From: Pseudomonas abieticivorans | Lineage (GTDB): Bacteria > Pseudomonadota > Gammaproteobacteria > Pseudomonadales > Pseudomonadaceae | DNA: 64,000 bases | Direction: 5' to 3' | Assembly (NCBI RefSeq): GCF_023509015.1 | Contig: NZ_CP094975.1 | Coordinates: 1,807,501 to 1,871,500, forward strand | Part shown: positions 19,872-29,556 of the stretch, one piece after another | Layout: the number at the start of each line of letters is the position of its first letter | Position numbering within the stretch: the first letter of the stretch is position 1 | Position numbers and translations under genes: made by a program | The notes under the pieces: model-generated | Databases searched by the model: none | The model's input: only the letters and a program-made list of their open reading frames with translations | Told to the model about the DNA's origin: nothing

Positions 19872-20588
19872 CTACACCGCAGACATGAGCTCCACCTCCC
19901 GGGCAATCTTGCCGATCTCGCGAGCCCCGGTGGCCGTCAACTGCAAGGCGCGCGGCACATCGCAGGTACGCAACCATCCCGACTGGATGAACAGCTTCAT
20001 CAGGCTGGCCCCCAGCGCACCGCCCAAGTGGGGGCGCCGATCATTCCATTCGCTGCAGCCGCATACCGGGTGGTGCTCACGATGGGCCAGGGCCTGTATG
20101 AAAATGCCGTAGCGGGCAAAATGCAGGCTGCCTTTTTGCGTGACTTCCAGGCGCTGATCCTGCTTTTCAATCCATCCGGCATCGAGCATGCGCTGGAACA
20201 GTTCGACTGCCACCTCGCCCCCCAGATGGTCCTGGCAGGCTCGAGCCTTGCGCATCGACAAGGGGGGCCGGGCCTGCACCGGGCTACCATCGCTAACCTG
20301 CAAGTCGGCATTGGCGACCAACACACTGGCCAATGCCTCGACAGCCGCGCCGACTTCGGGTGCCGCCAGCTTGAAAAACCGCTTGCGGCCACGCGCCTCG
20401 AGCTTGAGCAACCCACCGGCCGACAATCGCGCCAGGTGAGCGCTGGCCGATGAGGGTGAAAGCCCGACCAATTGGGCCAGCTCTTCCGAGGCCCGAGGCG
20501 AACCATCGATCAATGCCCAGACCATCGCACTGCGTTTGGGGTCGGCCAGCAGCATGGCGATCTGGCTGATGCTAGGTGCAAGTTCCAT
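19872..20588 (-). CDS. ArsR-family transcriptional regulator, long form
   Basis: A 238-residue regulator with an N-terminal ArsR/SmtB winged HTH (about residues 5-75: ISQIAMLLADPKRSAMVWALIDG and LSPSSASAHLARLSAGGLLK) and a long C-terminal part. The latter contains CGCSEWNDRRPHLGGALG and looks like the helix-turn-helix-plus-sensor arrangement of larger ArsR relatives. Three cysteines are in the second half, but no classic metal box ELCVCD is present, so metal sensing is doubtful. It lies just upstream of the MFS gene on the same strand, 135 bp away, and probably controls it. Confidence 0.82.
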   Translation of the reverse strand: MELAPSISQIAMLLADPKRSAMVWALIDGSPRASEELAQLVGLSPSSASAHLARLSAGGLLKLEARGRKRFFKLAAPEVGAAVEALASVLVANADLQVSDGSPVQARPPLSMRKARACQDHLGGEVAVELFQRMLDAGWIEKQDQRLEVTQKGSLHFARYGIFIQALAHREHHPVCGCSEWNDRRPHLGGALGASLMKLFIQSGWLRTCDVPRALQLTATGAREIGKIAREVELMSAV

Positions 20589-21225
20589 GTGTTCACTCCC
20601 TGTTGAAACATTAGTTTATCGGGCACTCGGAAAGAGGCCTTCAAACAGCGCCAACGAAGAGGGAACGACCGTCGAACCTCGCGAAATGCGCACTTCCCGC
20701 AAAGGCCTGTACTGACAAGACAGCAATGGCCAGTCATGCAGCAAAGACCTTCGGGTACTGGACGTTCGACCTGGGTCTGCCACGGCACGGCGATCGCGCA
20801 GGCGAGTTTCGTGTCTCATGGCTTCAGGCGCCACCGTGACCCATTCACGGTAGGACCGGACTCGGCAAAGGCTGTGCCCTTCCCGTTGGGATAGCTGCCG
20901 TATTGATTATAAGCCGGTGAACTTGTACAAAATTGCACGAAAATCCAGAGCGTTTTATTTCCTGCAAAGGGTAGGCAAACCTCAGCACAACAAATGGGCG
21001 ACGCCGGCCTGACGTGGCATTCCACTTCTTTATCGCAAGCTTGCCAGATGGGGCCTTGCGGGGTGCCAAAGGGAAAAATCAGATTGAGCCAATGTTGCAA
21101 ATACCTACAGGTAAAGTTCATAAAAGAGTCAACACAAGTCTCTTATGAACTACTTTCATCACTGTTTGTAGATGTAAAAACTGGTCCGAATCGAGGGCTC
21201 GGCACGCAAAAATGCAGAAAAGTTG
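20589..21225. other. 637-bp region without a supported gene
   Basis: The first 300 bp are G+C-rich with no convincing ORF. From about 20890 on the sequence is clearly more A+T-rich than the surroundings. No RNA gene, strong hairpin or operator was recognised. Short readings on both strands lack ribosome sites and resemble nothing I know. Confidence 0.5.
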
Positions 21226-22152
21226 TCAACTAATGACTGGGGCAGGCAAAAGCCTCGATAACTGACCACAGCGTTCTTTGAGCAATTCACGCAAGCGATT
21301 GACCGGCGGGTTCAGTTGCGCACGGTGCGCGCACAGCAGGTTCAAGGGGGCCCGTTCGCCTTGCCACTCGGGCATCAGCACGCACAAGCGCCCCGCGACC
21401 ACGTCGCCCGCCACGTCCAGCCATGACTTGTAGGCGATGCCCGCGCCAGCCAACGCCCATAGCCGCACCACATCGGCGTCGTCACTGAAGCGATCCCCGG
21501 TCACCGTCAGGCACACCTCACGCCCCTTGGCATGCTCCAAGCACCAGCGGTCATGCACCCGGCCACCGAGCATGTACAGCAGGCAATTATGCTGGGCCAG
21601 TTGCTCGATATGCTGCGGCGGGCCTCGGCGGGCCAGGTAATCGGGCGACGCGCACAACACCCGGCGGTTATCGCTGCTGATGGGCAGGGCCACCAGGCTT
21701 GAGTCCTCAGGCTCGCCATAACGCAGGGCGATGTCCACCGGTTGGCGGAACAAGTCGGCGATGCGATCGCCCAGCAACAAACGCACCGTAAGCCGTGGGT
21801 GTTCGCGCTGGAACTCGTCTAGCCACGGCAATAACACGTTACGGCCAAAATCGGACGGGGCCGACAACTGCAGCACGCCACTGACCTCATCCTGGCCACG
21901 AGCCAACAATCGGCGCCCTTCCTCCAGGCTGCCCAGGGAGGTGCGCGCGTACTCCAAAAAGCCCTCGCCTTCGGCGGTCAAGCGCAGGCTGCGGGTAGAG
22001 CGCGTCAGCAGGCGAACGCCCAATTGCCGCTCCAGGCGCTTGAGCGCAGCACTGGCCACGGCCGGGGAAAAATCCATTACCCGCGCCGCTGCCGATAGGC
22101 TGCCCAGGTCGGCGGCGCGCACGAACAACTGCAAGTCATCGAAACGAAGCAT
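21226..22152 (-). CDS. LysR-family regulator, divergent from an oxidoreductase
   Basis: A 308-residue LysR protein of the large CrgA/AaeR-like group. The HTH at residues 1-60 reads MLRFDDLQLFVRAADLGSLSAAARVMDFSPAVASAALKRLE (in pieces). The effector domain follows, with GVLQLSAPSDFGRNVLLPWL and VDIALRYGEPEDSSLVALPI, typical of this group. It is divergent from the MDR oxidoreductase at 22267, with a 114-bp A+T-rich gap for both promoters. Members of this pair type often respond to quinones or electrophiles, but nothing here shows the ligand. Confidence 0.88.
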   Translation of the reverse strand: MLRFDDLQLFVRAADLGSLSAAARVMDFSPAVASAALKRLERQLGVRLLTRSTRSLRLTAEGEGFLEYARTSLGSLEEGRRLLARGQDEVSGVLQLSAPSDFGRNVLLPWLDEFQREHPRLTVRLLLGDRIADLFRQPVDIALRYGEPEDSSLVALPISSDNRRVLCASPDYLARRGPPQHIEQLAQHNCLLYMLGGRVHDRWCLEHAKGREVCLTVTGDRFSDDADVVRLWALAGAGIAYKSWLDVAGDVVAGRLCVLMPEWQGERAPLNLLCAHRAQLNPPVNRLRELLKERCGQLSRLLPAPVIS

Positions 22153-22266
22153 GGTCGATTATCAAAAAAATATTGAAAGAGCCTGCGAGTTTCGCCGGCT
22201 TTTATCAGCAAGTCGATTGGTTAATCATGGGCACCAGCGTATTTATCCCTTTGAAGGAGCCCCGTC

Positions 22267-23280
22267 ATGAAAGCCATCGCCTACTACACATCGTTGCCCA
22301 TCAGCGACCCGGCCGCGTTGCAGGACGTCGACCTGCCCGAACCAACCCCGGGCCCGCGGGACTTGTTGGTAGAGGTCAAGGCCATCTCCGTGAACCCGGT
22401 CGACACCAAGGTGCGCCAAGGTGTGCAACCGGAACATGGCAGCGCCAAGGTGCTGGGGTGGGACGTGGCCGGCGTGGTGCAGGCCGTAGGCAGCGAGGTC
22501 AGCCTGTTCCAGCCGGGTGACAAGGTGTTCTATGCCGGCTCCATCGCACGCGCAGGTGGCAACAGCGAACGCCACGTGGTGGACGAGCGGATTGTCGGGC
22601 ACATGCCAAAAACGCTGGGCTTTGCTGATGCCGCGGCCTTGCCGTTGACTGCCATTACTGCCTGGGAGCTGCTGTTCGAGCGCCTGCAAATTGCCGAAGG
22701 CCAAGCCGACCTCGGGCAAAGCCTGCTGATCGTCGGGGCCGCCGGCGGCGTGGGTTCGATCCTCACCCAACTGGCCAGCCAGCTCACCGGGCTGACCGTG
22801 ATCGGCAGCGCATCGCGCCCGCAAACCCAGGCCTGGGTGCGTGAGCTGGGCGCAGACCATGTGGTCGACCATAGCCAGCCGCTCAGCGAGGCGCTCAAGC
22901 AGGCCGGCGTGCAGGCCGTGACCCACGTCGCCAGCCTGACCCAGACCGACCAGCACCTGGACCAACTGGTGGAGGCCTTGGCGCCACAAGGCCGGTTGGC
23001 CTTGATCGATGACCCGAAAAGCCTCGACGTGAGCAAGCTCAAGCGCAAGAGCCTGTCCTTGCATTGGGAGTTCATGTACACCCGGTCGCTGTTTGAAACC
23101 GCAGACATGCTGGAGCAGCACAAACTGCTCAACCGCGTGGCCGCGCTGATCGACGCCGGCACCTTGAAAACCACCGTGGGCGAGCACTTCGGTACCATCA
23201 ATGCAGCCAACCTGCGCCGCGCCCATGCGCTGCTGGAAAGCGGCACGGCCAAGGGCAAGATTGTATTGGAAGGCTTTTAA
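22267..23280 (+). CDS. MDR-superfamily zinc-type alcohol dehydrogenase-like oxidoreductase
   Basis: A 337-residue medium-chain dehydrogenase/reductase. It has the GroES-like N-terminal domain (VKAISVNPVDTKVRQG) and a Rossmann domain with LLIVGAAGGVGSILTQLA near residues 155-172, the AxxGxxG cofactor motif of the quinone-oxidoreductase group. The N-terminal catalytic-zinc Cys/His set of true alcohol dehydrogenases is missing: NPVD stands where the Cys should be. It is therefore probably an NADPH-dependent quinone or enal reductase. A GAAGGAG precedes the ATG. A LysR gene is divergent and a 12-bp hairpin follows. Confidence 0.87.
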   Translation: MKAIAYYTSLPISDPAALQDVDLPEPTPGPRDLLVEVKAISVNPVDTKVRQGVQPEHGSAKVLGWDVAGVVQAVGSEVSLFQPGDKVFYAGSIARAGGNSERHVVDERIVGHMPKTLGFADAAALPLTAITAWELLFERLQIAEGQADLGQSLLIVGAAGGVGSILTQLASQLTGLTVIGSASRPQTQAWVRELGADHVVDHSQPLSEALKQAGVQAVTHVASLTQTDQHLDQLVEALAPQGRLALIDDPKSLDVSKLKRKSLSLHWEFMYTRSLFETADMLEQHKLLNRVAALIDAGTLKTTVGEHFGTINAANLRRAHALLESGTAKGKIVLEGF

Positions 23281-23291
23281 AGCAGGCGATG

Positions 23292-23322
23292 GACGGTCAT
23301 GCCCGGGGGTGGCATGACCGTC
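23292..23322 (+). terminator. hairpin after the oxidoreductase gene
   Basis: GACGGTCATGCC and GGCATGACCGTC form a perfect 12-bp stem with a 7-base loop, 11 bp after the stop. No T-run follows, so it may be a Rho-independent terminator of weak type or an mRNA-stabilising hairpin. Confidence 0.55.
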
Positions 23323-23403
23323 AGTCCGGAGACCTCGGCGCGACGATTCTTTCTCCGGTCACAGGTCTACACTTGGGTACTTTCTCACCTGAGGACCTCG
23401 ACC

Positions 23404-23574
23404 ATGAAGATTCTGCTCAACGAATTGGCGAAACCCCAGGGCAGCCACTGGCAGGTGCAAATGGACCAGCACGTGGTGACCTTTCGCAGCGAAGCCGAGG
23501 CCCGCGCCTTTATCGCCACGTTGCAAGCGCGCCTGCAGGCGCCCCATGTCATCGCCCGTACCGCCCGCGCTTAA
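23404..23574 (+). CDS. small conserved-type protein of unknown function
   Basis: A 56-residue protein starting MKILLNELAKPQGSHWQVQMDQHVVTFRSE. It is soluble, with a predicted beta-rich first half (WQVQMDQHVVTF) and a helix (EAEARAFIATLQARLQ). I do not recognise the family; the pattern resembles small DUF2188-like proteins, without certainty. The ATG at 23404 follows GAGGACCTCGACC, a usable ribosome site. Its stop codon overlaps the stop of the convergent MFS gene by four bases. Confidence 0.6.
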   Translation: MKILLNELAKPQGSHWQVQMDQHVVTFRSEAEARAFIATLQARLQAPHVIARTARA

Positions 23575-24752
23575 AAGCCCCGCGCCAACTGCCAGCGGCG
23601 TGTCACCATGGCCAGCGACACCGCCAATGCACCACAGACGCTGATCACCAGCGCCATGGGCACTGCGCTGCCGTCGTACAGCACTCCGACCATGGCCGAG
23701 GCAGCGGCCGCCACGCTGAACTGCAGGCAACCGAGCAAGGCCGAGGCGCTACCGGCGCGGGCGCCCTGGCCGTTCATCGCGCACGCCGAGGCATTGGGAA
23801 TGATGCAGCCCAGGCTTGCGATGCAAACGAACAGGGGCAGCAACAGTGGCCACAAGGCCGTGGTGTGCAGGCTGGTCACGGCCAACAGGCCCAGCCCCGC
23901 CAGCAAGTAAATCCAAACAGTGCGCGCCAGCAAATGCGCGGGGCCACGCTTGGACAACAAGCGCGCATTGATTTGCGCGACGATGATAAAACCCGCCGCG
24001 TTGCTGCCAAATAACCAGCCGTAATGCTCCGCGGGCACACCGTACAACTTGATGAACACGAATGGCGAACCGGCGATGTAGGCAAACATCCCGGCCATGG
24101 CGATACCACCGGTCATCGCATGCCCCAGGAACACCCGGTCCTTGAGCAACCGGCCGTATTGCCCCAGCGCCCCGCTGAGCGGCTGGCGCGGGTGGCTGGC
24201 CGGCATGCTTTCAGGTAGGCCCAGGTACACCGCCAATGCCGCGCCAGCACTGAACAGGGTCAGAATCAGGAAGATCCACTGCCAGCCCCAGGTGTTGACC
24301 AACAGCCCGCCAAGCATCGGCGCCAAGATTGGCGCCAGGCCCATCACCAGCATCAATTGCGAAAAAACCTTGGCCGACTGCACCGCATCGCACTGGTCAC
24401 TGACGATGGCCCGCGACAGCACCATCCCGGCACAACCGCCCAGGGCCTGGACAAAGCGCGCGACGATCAGCCATTCAAGGTTGGGCGCGAAGGCGCAGGC
24501 AAAGGACGCCACGGTAAACACCCCGACGCCCACCAGCAGCGGCACGCGGCGGCCGAAACGGTCGGCAATCGGCCCATAGGCCAGTTGTCCGATGGACAGG
24601 CCGAGGAAATAGGCCGCCAGGGTGGTCTGGATATGCTGCTCGTCCGTGCCGAACGCCAGCGCCATGGCCGGGAAGCCCGGCAGGTAGAAATCGATGGCCA
24701 ACGGGCCGAAAGCGCTCAAGGCGCCAAGAATGAGGATGCTTCTGAGGTTCAT
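23571..24752 (-). CDS. Bcr/CflA-family MFS drug efflux transporter
   Basis: A 393-residue, 12-segment inner-membrane pump of the DHA1 drug:H+ antiporter family. Segment 1 carries FGPLAIDFYLPGFPAMA, the Bcr signature (D in segment 1). Loop 2-3 has IGQLAYGPIADRFGRRVPLL, and segment 5 motif C is present as GLAPILAPMLGGLL. Homologues export bicyclomycin, sulfonamides or other small molecules, and some export amino acids. The start at 24752 (MNLRSILILGAL) is the family start; a long upstream extension in frame is a spurious reading across the CopZ-like gene region. No local regulator is apparent. Confidence 0.9.
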   Translation of the reverse strand: MNLRSILILGALSAFGPLAIDFYLPGFPAMALAFGTDEQHIQTTLAAYFLGLSIGQLAYGPIADRFGRRVPLLVGVGVFTVASFACAFAPNLEWLIVARFVQALGGCAGMVLSRAIVSDQCDAVQSAKVFSQLMLVMGLAPILAPMLGGLLVNTWGWQWIFLILTLFSAGAALAVYLGLPESMPASHPRQPLSGALGQYGRLLKDRVFLGHAMTGGIAMAGMFAYIAGSPFVFIKLYGVPAEHYGWLFGSNAAGFIIVAQINARLLSKRGPAHLLARTVWIYLLAGLGLLAVTSLHTTALWPLLLPLFVCIASLGCIIPNASACAMNGQGARAGSASALLGCLQFSVAAAASAMVGVLYDGSAVPMALVISVCGALAVSLAMVTRRWQLARGF

Positions 24753-24838
24753 CGGTAATCCAGTGCCCAGGTGACAGGCAAGTTTACCCGGCATGGGCCT
24801 GGATTCCGAAAAAAACCTCCATAAAAACCGCGCTGCGC

Positions 24839-25036
24839 CTACAGGGGTGCCACCGCGTAGCCTTCTTCCTTGATCGACGCTTCGATCACCTCGCTCGCCA
24901 AGCCGCTTTGCACCCGTACCAGCGCCTTGCTCAAATCCACTTCTACCACGGCTTGCGGGTCCAGCCCCTGGATGGCGCGGGTCACCGCTTTCACGCAGTG
25001 GCCACAGGTCATGCCTTGCACGTTGAACTGTTGCAT
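24839..25036 (-). CDS. copZ: CopZ-like copper chaperone (HMA domain)
   Basis: A 65-residue single heavy-metal-associated domain with the Cu(I) site GMTCGHC at residues 8-14. It is a soluble chaperone that hands Cu(I) to the CopA ATPase or CueR. Length and fold pattern (beta-alpha-beta-beta-alpha-beta) are complete. GGAGGTTA lies just before the ATG. It is on the strand opposite to copA, 600 bp away, so it needs its own promoter; I see no clear CueR dyad directly upstream. Confidence 0.88.
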   Translation of the reverse strand: MQQFNVQGMTCGHCVKAVTRAIQGLDPQAVVEVDLSKALVRVQSGLASEVIEASIKEEGYAVAPL

Positions 25037-25183
25037 AAGTAACCTCCTGAACTCGATGTGCAGCCAGTTTCAACCTTGCTACGGGGGCAAGGTCAAGTTC
25101 TGCGTGAACCTGCCGGGCTGGAAATCTGCGCGCAGCTCGGCCAAGCTGCGGGTATTCATATTTTCACAGCAGGAGCGTCCGCC

Positions 25184-25570
25184 ATGGGCTGGTCAATCAT
25201 TCGCCTACTGGGCATTCTCGGCCTGGCAACTTTGCCGCAGTGGGCCATGGCCGAAGGCAACCAGGATTACGGCATTCTGATCATCTCCCGCGAGCGCCTG
25301 GAAGTCGGCACGCCGTGCGAGCTGGGCGTTTATATCCAGGACCAACTGGTTGGCCGGGTGTTCCAGGAGCAGTCCGTCAGCTTCAACTTGCCGCCAGGCA
25401 AGACCATCGTGCGCCTGGGCACCCTGCCAGGCCAGGTGCAGGGCTGCGACGGCGGCATCAATGCACCGAACGCCACGCAGGTCACCATGCACGCCGGTGA
25501 CGTGCAAAAATTTCGTATCGCCACCGGCAAAGAGGGCCTGTACCTCAAACCTGCCGACCTCAACTATTGA
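25184..25570 (+). CDS. exported small protein of unknown function in the copper cluster
   Basis: A 128-residue protein with a signal peptide (MGWSIIRLLGILGLATLPQWAMA) and a mature part rich in beta strands. It has two cysteines that may form a disulfide (TPCELGVYIQDQ and VQGCDGGINAP). I do not recognise a family. I start at the ATG at 25184 because of CAGGAGCG before it and the clean signal peptide; a reading from 25058 adds non-signal sequence. It ends just 8 bp before the CueR-type promoter of copA and lies next to the chaperone gene, so a role in periplasmic copper or envelope function is possible but unproved. Confidence 0.7.
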   Translation: MGWSIIRLLGILGLATLPQWAMAEGNQDYGILIISRERLEVGTPCELGVYIQDQLVGRVFQEQSVSFNLPPGKTIVRLGTLPGQVQGCDGGINAPNATQVTMHAGDVQKFRIATGKEGLYLKPADLNY

Positions 25571-25577
25571 GAATCGC

Positions 25578-25610
25578 TTGACCTTGCCAAGGTGGCAAGG
25601 TTGATTCTAA
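25578..25610 (+). promoter_or_regulatory. CueR-type promoter of copA
   Basis: The dyad ACCTTGCC (25581-25588), AAGGT, GGCAAGGT (25594-25601) is perfect over 8 bp. It lies between a -35 TTGACC (25578-25583) and a -10-like segment around 25603-25610, giving the long 19-21 bp spacer that MerR-family activators correct. CueR itself is encoded after copA. Confidence 0.85.
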
Positions 25611-25635
25611 GGTCCTCTGCCAAGGAGGACCGAAC

Positions 25636-27825
25636 ATGTCCCAACTCACTTCCCTCGAACTGCCCATCGGCGGGATGACCTGCGCCAGCTGTGCTGGCCG
25701 GGTAGAACGCGCGCTGAACAAGGTGGCGGGCGTCAAGCAGGCCAGCGTCAACCTGGCCAGCGAGCGCGCCCACGTCGAACTGTCGAGCCCGGTCGACCCG
25801 GCTTTACTGGTTGATGCCGTGGTCAAGGCGGGCTACGAGGCCAGCCTGCCCGACACCCCGGCGCCGGCCCAGGGCGATGCCCACCAGCGCCTGAAGCGTG
25901 AACGCCTGCACCTGACCCTTGCCCTGCTGCTGGCCTTGCCGCTGATCGCACCGATGCTGGTGCAACCGTTCGGGCTGGATTGGATGTTGCCTGCCTGGCT
26001 GCAATGGGCCTTGGCCACCCCGGTGCAATTCATTCTGGGTGCGCGCTTTTATGTGGCCGCCTTCAAGGCCGTGCGGGCCGGCGCCGGCAACATGGACCTG
26101 TTGGTGGCCCTGGGCACCAGCGCCGGTTATGGCCTAAGCCTCTACGAGTGGGCCCGGGCCCCAACAGGCCACATGCCGCACCTGTATTTCGAGGCCTCGG
26201 CCGTGGTGATTGCCCTGGTGCTGCTGGGCAAATACCTGGAAAGCCGCGCCAAGCGCCAGACCGCCAGCGCCATCCGTGCCCTTGAAGCCTTGCGCCCGGA
26301 GCGCGCCCTGCGCTGGGTCGACGGCGTAGAGCAAGACGTGGCCATCGCGCAACTGCGCCTGGGCGACCTGATCGTGGTCAAACCGGGCGAACGCATCGCG
26401 GTGGACGGCGACGTGATAGAGGGCCGCAGCCACGCCGACGAAGCGTTGATCAGTGGCGAAAGCCTGCCCGTGCCCAAACAACCGGGCGACCGGGTCACCG
26501 GGGGCGCGATCAATGGCGAGGGGCGCCTGCTGATCAAGACCTCTGCGCTGGGCAGCGAAACCGTGCTGGCGCGGATCATCCGCCTGGTGGAAGACGCTCA
26601 AGCCGCCAAGGCACCGATCCAGAAACTGGTCGACCGCGTCAGCCAGGTATTCGTGCCCACCGTGCTGCTGCTGGCCCTGGCTACGCTGGTGGGTTGGTGG
26701 CTGCATGGCGCGCCACTGGAAACGGCCATCATCAACGCAGTGGCCGTGCTGGTCATCGCCTGCCCTTGCGCCTTGGGCCTGGCCACGCCCACCGCGATCA
26801 TGGCCGGCACCGGCGTTGCCGCCCGCCATGGCATCCTGATCAAAGATGCCGACGCACTGGAGCGCGCCCATGCGGTGACCCAGGTGGTGTTCGACAAAAC
26901 CGGCACGCTGACCTCTGGCGCACCGCGCATCGCCCATTTGCAGGCGCTAGAGGGCGACGAAAGCCAACTGCTGGAGCTTGCCGGCGCCTTGCAGCGGGGC
27001 AGCGAACACCCACTGGCCAGGGCCGTGCTGGATGAATGCCAAGCGCGCTCGATCGAGGTGCCCGCCGTACAAGCCAGCCAGTCACTGACCGGGCGAGGTA
27101 TCCAGGGCAACGTGGCAGGCCGCGAGTTGGCGCTGGGCAACCAACGCCTGCTGCACGACCAAGGCTTGGACGGTGCGCTGCTGGTGCAACAGGCCAGCGC
27201 CTGGGAAGCCGAAGGCCGCACGCTGTCCTGGCTGATCGAGCTGGGCCGGCAACCACGGGTACTCGGCCTGCTGGCCTTCGGCGACACGCTCAAGCCCGGC
27301 GCACAAGCGGCGATCGAGCAACTGCACGCCCGCCATATCAGCAGCCACCTGTTGACCGGTGACAACCAAGGCAGCGCCGCCGTGGTCGCCCAGGCGCTGG
27401 GCATCACCGACGTTTACGCGCAGGTGCTGCCGGCCGACAAGGCCGCCACAGTCAACCGCCTGAAAAGCACCGGGGTGGTGGCCATGGTGGGCGACGGCAT
27501 CAACGACGCCCCGGCCCTGGCCGCCGCTGACATCGGCATTGCCATGGGCGGTGGCACCGATGTGGCCATGCAGGCCGCCGGCATTACCTTGATGCGCGGC
27601 GACCCACGCCTGGTGCCGGCTGCCTTGGAGATCTGCCGCAAGACCTATGCAAAAATCCGCCAGAACCTGTTCTGGGCCTTCGTCTACAACTTGATCGGTA
27701 TCCCGTTGGCCGCCTTCGGCCTGCTCAACCCGGTGCTGGCCGGCGCCGCCATGGCGCTGTCGAGCGTGAGCGTGGTCAGCAACGCCTTGCTGCTCAAAAC
27801 CTGGAAGCCCGAAGGCCTCGAATGA
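25636..27825 (+). CDS. copA: Cu(I)-exporting P1B-type ATPase
   Basis: A 729-residue ATPase that pumps Cu(I) from cytoplasm to periplasm. Order of parts: one HMA domain with GMTCASC (C16, C19), eight membrane segments, the actuator loop with [10 protein letters not shown] near residues 271-280, the membrane metal site CPC at 376-378, the phosphorylation site D420 (DKTGTLTSG), the SEHPLA motif of P1B pumps, and the hinge GDGINDAP at 619-626. Many Proteobacterial CopA proteins have two N-terminal HMA domains; here only one is present. AAGGAGGA precedes the ATG. The stop overlaps an alternative ATG of cueR, so the two form an operon under the CueR promoter. Confidence 0.95.
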   Translation: MSQLTSLELPIGGMTCASCAGRVERALNKVAGVKQASVNLASERAHVELSSPVDPALLVDAVVKAGYEASLPDTPAPAQGDAHQRLKRERLHLTLALLLALPLIAPMLVQPFGLDWMLPAWLQWALATPVQFILGARFYVAAFKAVRAGAGNMDLLVALGTSAGYGLSLYEWARAPTGHMPHLYFEASAVVIALVLLGKYLESRAKRQTASAIRALEALRPERALRWVDGVEQDVAIAQLRLGDLIVVKPGERIAVDGDVIEGRSHADEALISGESLPVPKQPGDRVTGGAINGEGRLLIKTSALGSETVLARIIRLVEDAQAAKAPIQKLVDRVSQVFVPTVLLLALATLVGWWLHGAPLETAIINAVAVLVIACPCALGLATPTAIMAGTGVAARHGILIKDADALERAHAVTQVVFDKTGTLTSGAPRIAHLQALEGDESQLLELAGALQRGSEHPLARAVLDECQARSIEVPAVQASQSLTGRGIQGNVAGRELALGNQRLLHDQGLDGALLVQQASAWEAEGRTLSWLIELGRQPRVLGLLAFGDTLKPGAQAAIEQLHARHISSHLLTGDNQGSAAVVAQALGITDVYAQVLPADKAATVNRLKSTGVVAMVGDGINDAPALAAADIGIAMGGGTDVAMQAAGITLMRGDPRLVPAALEICRKTYAKIRQNLFWAFVYNLIGIPLAAFGLLNPVLAGAAMALSSVSVVSNALLLKTWKPEGLE

Positions 27826-27839
27826 AAGAGGAGTACCCC

Positions 27840-28241
27840 ATGAACATCGGACAAGCTGCCCGCCACAGCGGGTTGAGCGCCAAGATGATCCGCTATTACG
27901 AGTCCATCGGCCTGCTCAAGGCCGCCCATCGCAGCGACAGCGGCTACCGCCTGTATCAGGACGATGACCTGCACACCCTGGCGTTCATCAAGCGATCGCG
28001 GGACTTGGGGTTTTCATTGGAAGAAGTGGCGCAACTGCTGACGCTGTGGCAGGACCGCGCGCGGGCCAGTGCCGACGTCAAGGCGCTCGCCCACCAGCAC
28101 ATCGATGACCTGAACCGGCGCATCGAGGAACTGAGCGGGCTGCGCGATACGTTGCAGCACCTGGTGTCGCACTGCAACGGCGACGAACGCCCCGATTGCC
28201 CGATCCTGAAGGACCTGGCATCCGGGGGCGGTTGTCATTGA
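27840..28241 (+). CDS. cueR: Cu(I)-responsive MerR-family regulator CueR
   Basis: A 133-residue MerR-type activator. The winged HTH covers residues 1-70 (MNIGQAARHSGLSAKMIRYYESIGLL), a dimerisation helix follows, and the Cu(I) loop is C112-x7-C120 (HCNGDERPDCPIL), exactly the CueR spacing. A GGCH ending adds a further Cys-His. I choose the ATG at 27840 because AGAGGAG precedes it and it matches the family start; the ATG at 27822 overlapping copA would add six residues. It should activate the copA promoter at 25578 and thereby itself. Confidence 0.93.
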   Translation: MNIGQAARHSGLSAKMIRYYESIGLLKAAHRSDSGYRLYQDDDLHTLAFIKRSRDLGFSLEEVAQLLTLWQDRARASADVKALAHQHIDDLNRRIEELSGLRDTLQHLVSHCNGDERPDCPILKDLASGGGCH

Positions 28242-28245
28242 GGGC

Positions 28246-29139
28246 TTACTGCAACCACGGTGGTGGCGGTTCTTCGGCCTTGTTCTGCGGCTGTTCGTCT
28301 GCCGCGCGAATGGCCTGGCGGCGCGCTTCGTCCAGGCGCGCGGCCTCGATTTCGCGCATCACGCCGTGCACGTCCGCCTCGACCTCGTCCTCGGCAAACT
28401 CGCCGGTCAGCACGCTGGCCGGGTGCAGGTTGCCGGCTTCGTACAAGGCCCACATTTCCTTGGCGTAGCGGGTCTGCCGGAGCTCCGGGGCGAACTGGCC
28501 GAAGTAGCTGGCCATGTTGCCGACGTCACGCTCCAGCATGCTGAACGCGTGGTTGTTGCCCGCCGCATCCACCGCTTGTGGCAAGTCGATCACCACCGGC
28601 CCTTCCGGGCCCAGCAACACGTTGAACTCGGACAAGTCGCCGTGCACCAAACCGGCGCACAGCATCAGCACGATCTGACGGATCAGGAACTCGTGGTACT
28701 CACGGGCCTGGTCGGCGTCCAGCGAGACATCGTTGAGGCGCGGGGCGGCATCGCCGTATTCGTCGCACACCAACTCCATCAGCAGCACGCCTTCGAGGAA
28801 ATCGAACGGCTTGGGCACCCGTACCCCGGCACTGGCCAGGCGGAACAGGGCCGCGACCTCGGCGTTCTGCCACGCGTCCTCGGCCTCCTTGCGGCCGAAC
28901 TTGGAGCCCTTGGCCATGGCCCGGGCGTCCCGGCTATTGCGTACCTTGCGGCCTTCCTGATACTCGGCCGCCTGGCGGAAACTTCGTTTGTTCGCCTCCT
29001 TGTAGACTTTCGCGCAACGCAGCTCTTTGCCACAGCGCACTACATACACCGCTGCTTCTTTACCACTCATCAGTGGGCGCAGCACCTCGTCGACCAGACC
29101 GTCCTCGATCAGGGGTTCAATGCGTTTTGGAGTCTTCAT
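28246..29139 (-). CDS. RIO1-like serine/threonine protein kinase
   Basis: A 297-residue atypical protein kinase of the RIO family found in many Pseudomonas. Visible kinase motifs are the flexible P-loop SGKEAAVYVV (about residues 25-34), the ATP lysine in CAKVYK, the long charged RIO insertion (RSFRQAAEYQEGRKVRNSRDARAMAKGSKFG, in pieces), the catalytic loop LVHGDLSEFNVLL and the metal loop VIDLPQAVD. Bacterial substrates are unknown. The C-terminal 40 residues are acidic and then proline-rich. It converges on cueR with a gap of only four bases. Confidence 0.9.
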   Translation of the reverse strand: MKTPKRIEPLIEDGLVDEVLRPLMSGKEAAVYVVRCGKELRCAKVYKEANKRSFRQAAEYQEGRKVRNSRDARAMAKGSKFGRKEAEDAWQNAEVAALFRLASAGVRVPKPFDFLEGVLLMELVCDEYGDAAPRLNDVSLDADQAREYHEFLIRQIVLMLCAGLVHGDLSEFNVLLGPEGPVVIDLPQAVDAAGNNHAFSMLERDVGNMASYFGQFAPELRQTRYAKEMWALYEAGNLHPASVLTGEFAEDEVEADVHGVMREIEAARLDEARRQAIRAADEQPQNKAEEPPPPWLQ

Positions 29140-29556
29140 CAGCTTTTATTCTGGGTCCTTCGTAACCAAACACGCGAAATGCACTCAATCGGCGGCCATC
29201 CTCTCACAGCACGACCGCGATGCCGACCATTACGGAGCAAACGGAGTGCCAACGGTCCATTTCTGGCTCACGGGCAGCACGCCGAAAGCACTTTTAGCGG
29301 TTAACTGAGTGACTGACCATCGTTTTATGAAATTGATTCATTTCAAACCTTACTTTGGTCAAGATATTGGCATACCGTATTCCATAATATTTCATTCAAC
29401 TTTTTCGCCTTCCTGCCGACGTACTGTCTAGCACCAGCACGGGATAAAAGCCTGCGCACAGGCCGCCGTGTGCATTGTCGTTTTGCTTTGAGTGACTGCC
29501 CCCATCGCCCCCCCTTCCGGGCGGCGACTGCCTACAAGAAAGAGTCTGGAGCACGG
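29140..29556. other. 417-bp promoter region of the chemoreceptor
   Basis: No gene supported. The stretch 29310-29400 is A+T-rich (for example TTATGAAATTGATTCATTTC) and probably holds the promoter of the chemoreceptor gene; the upstream part serves the divergent kinase gene. Confidence 0.5.

Noticed and set aside
20994..21233. 79-codon ORF in the 20.6-21.2 kb gap
   Set aside because: No ribosome site, no recognisable features and it runs into the end of the LysR gene.
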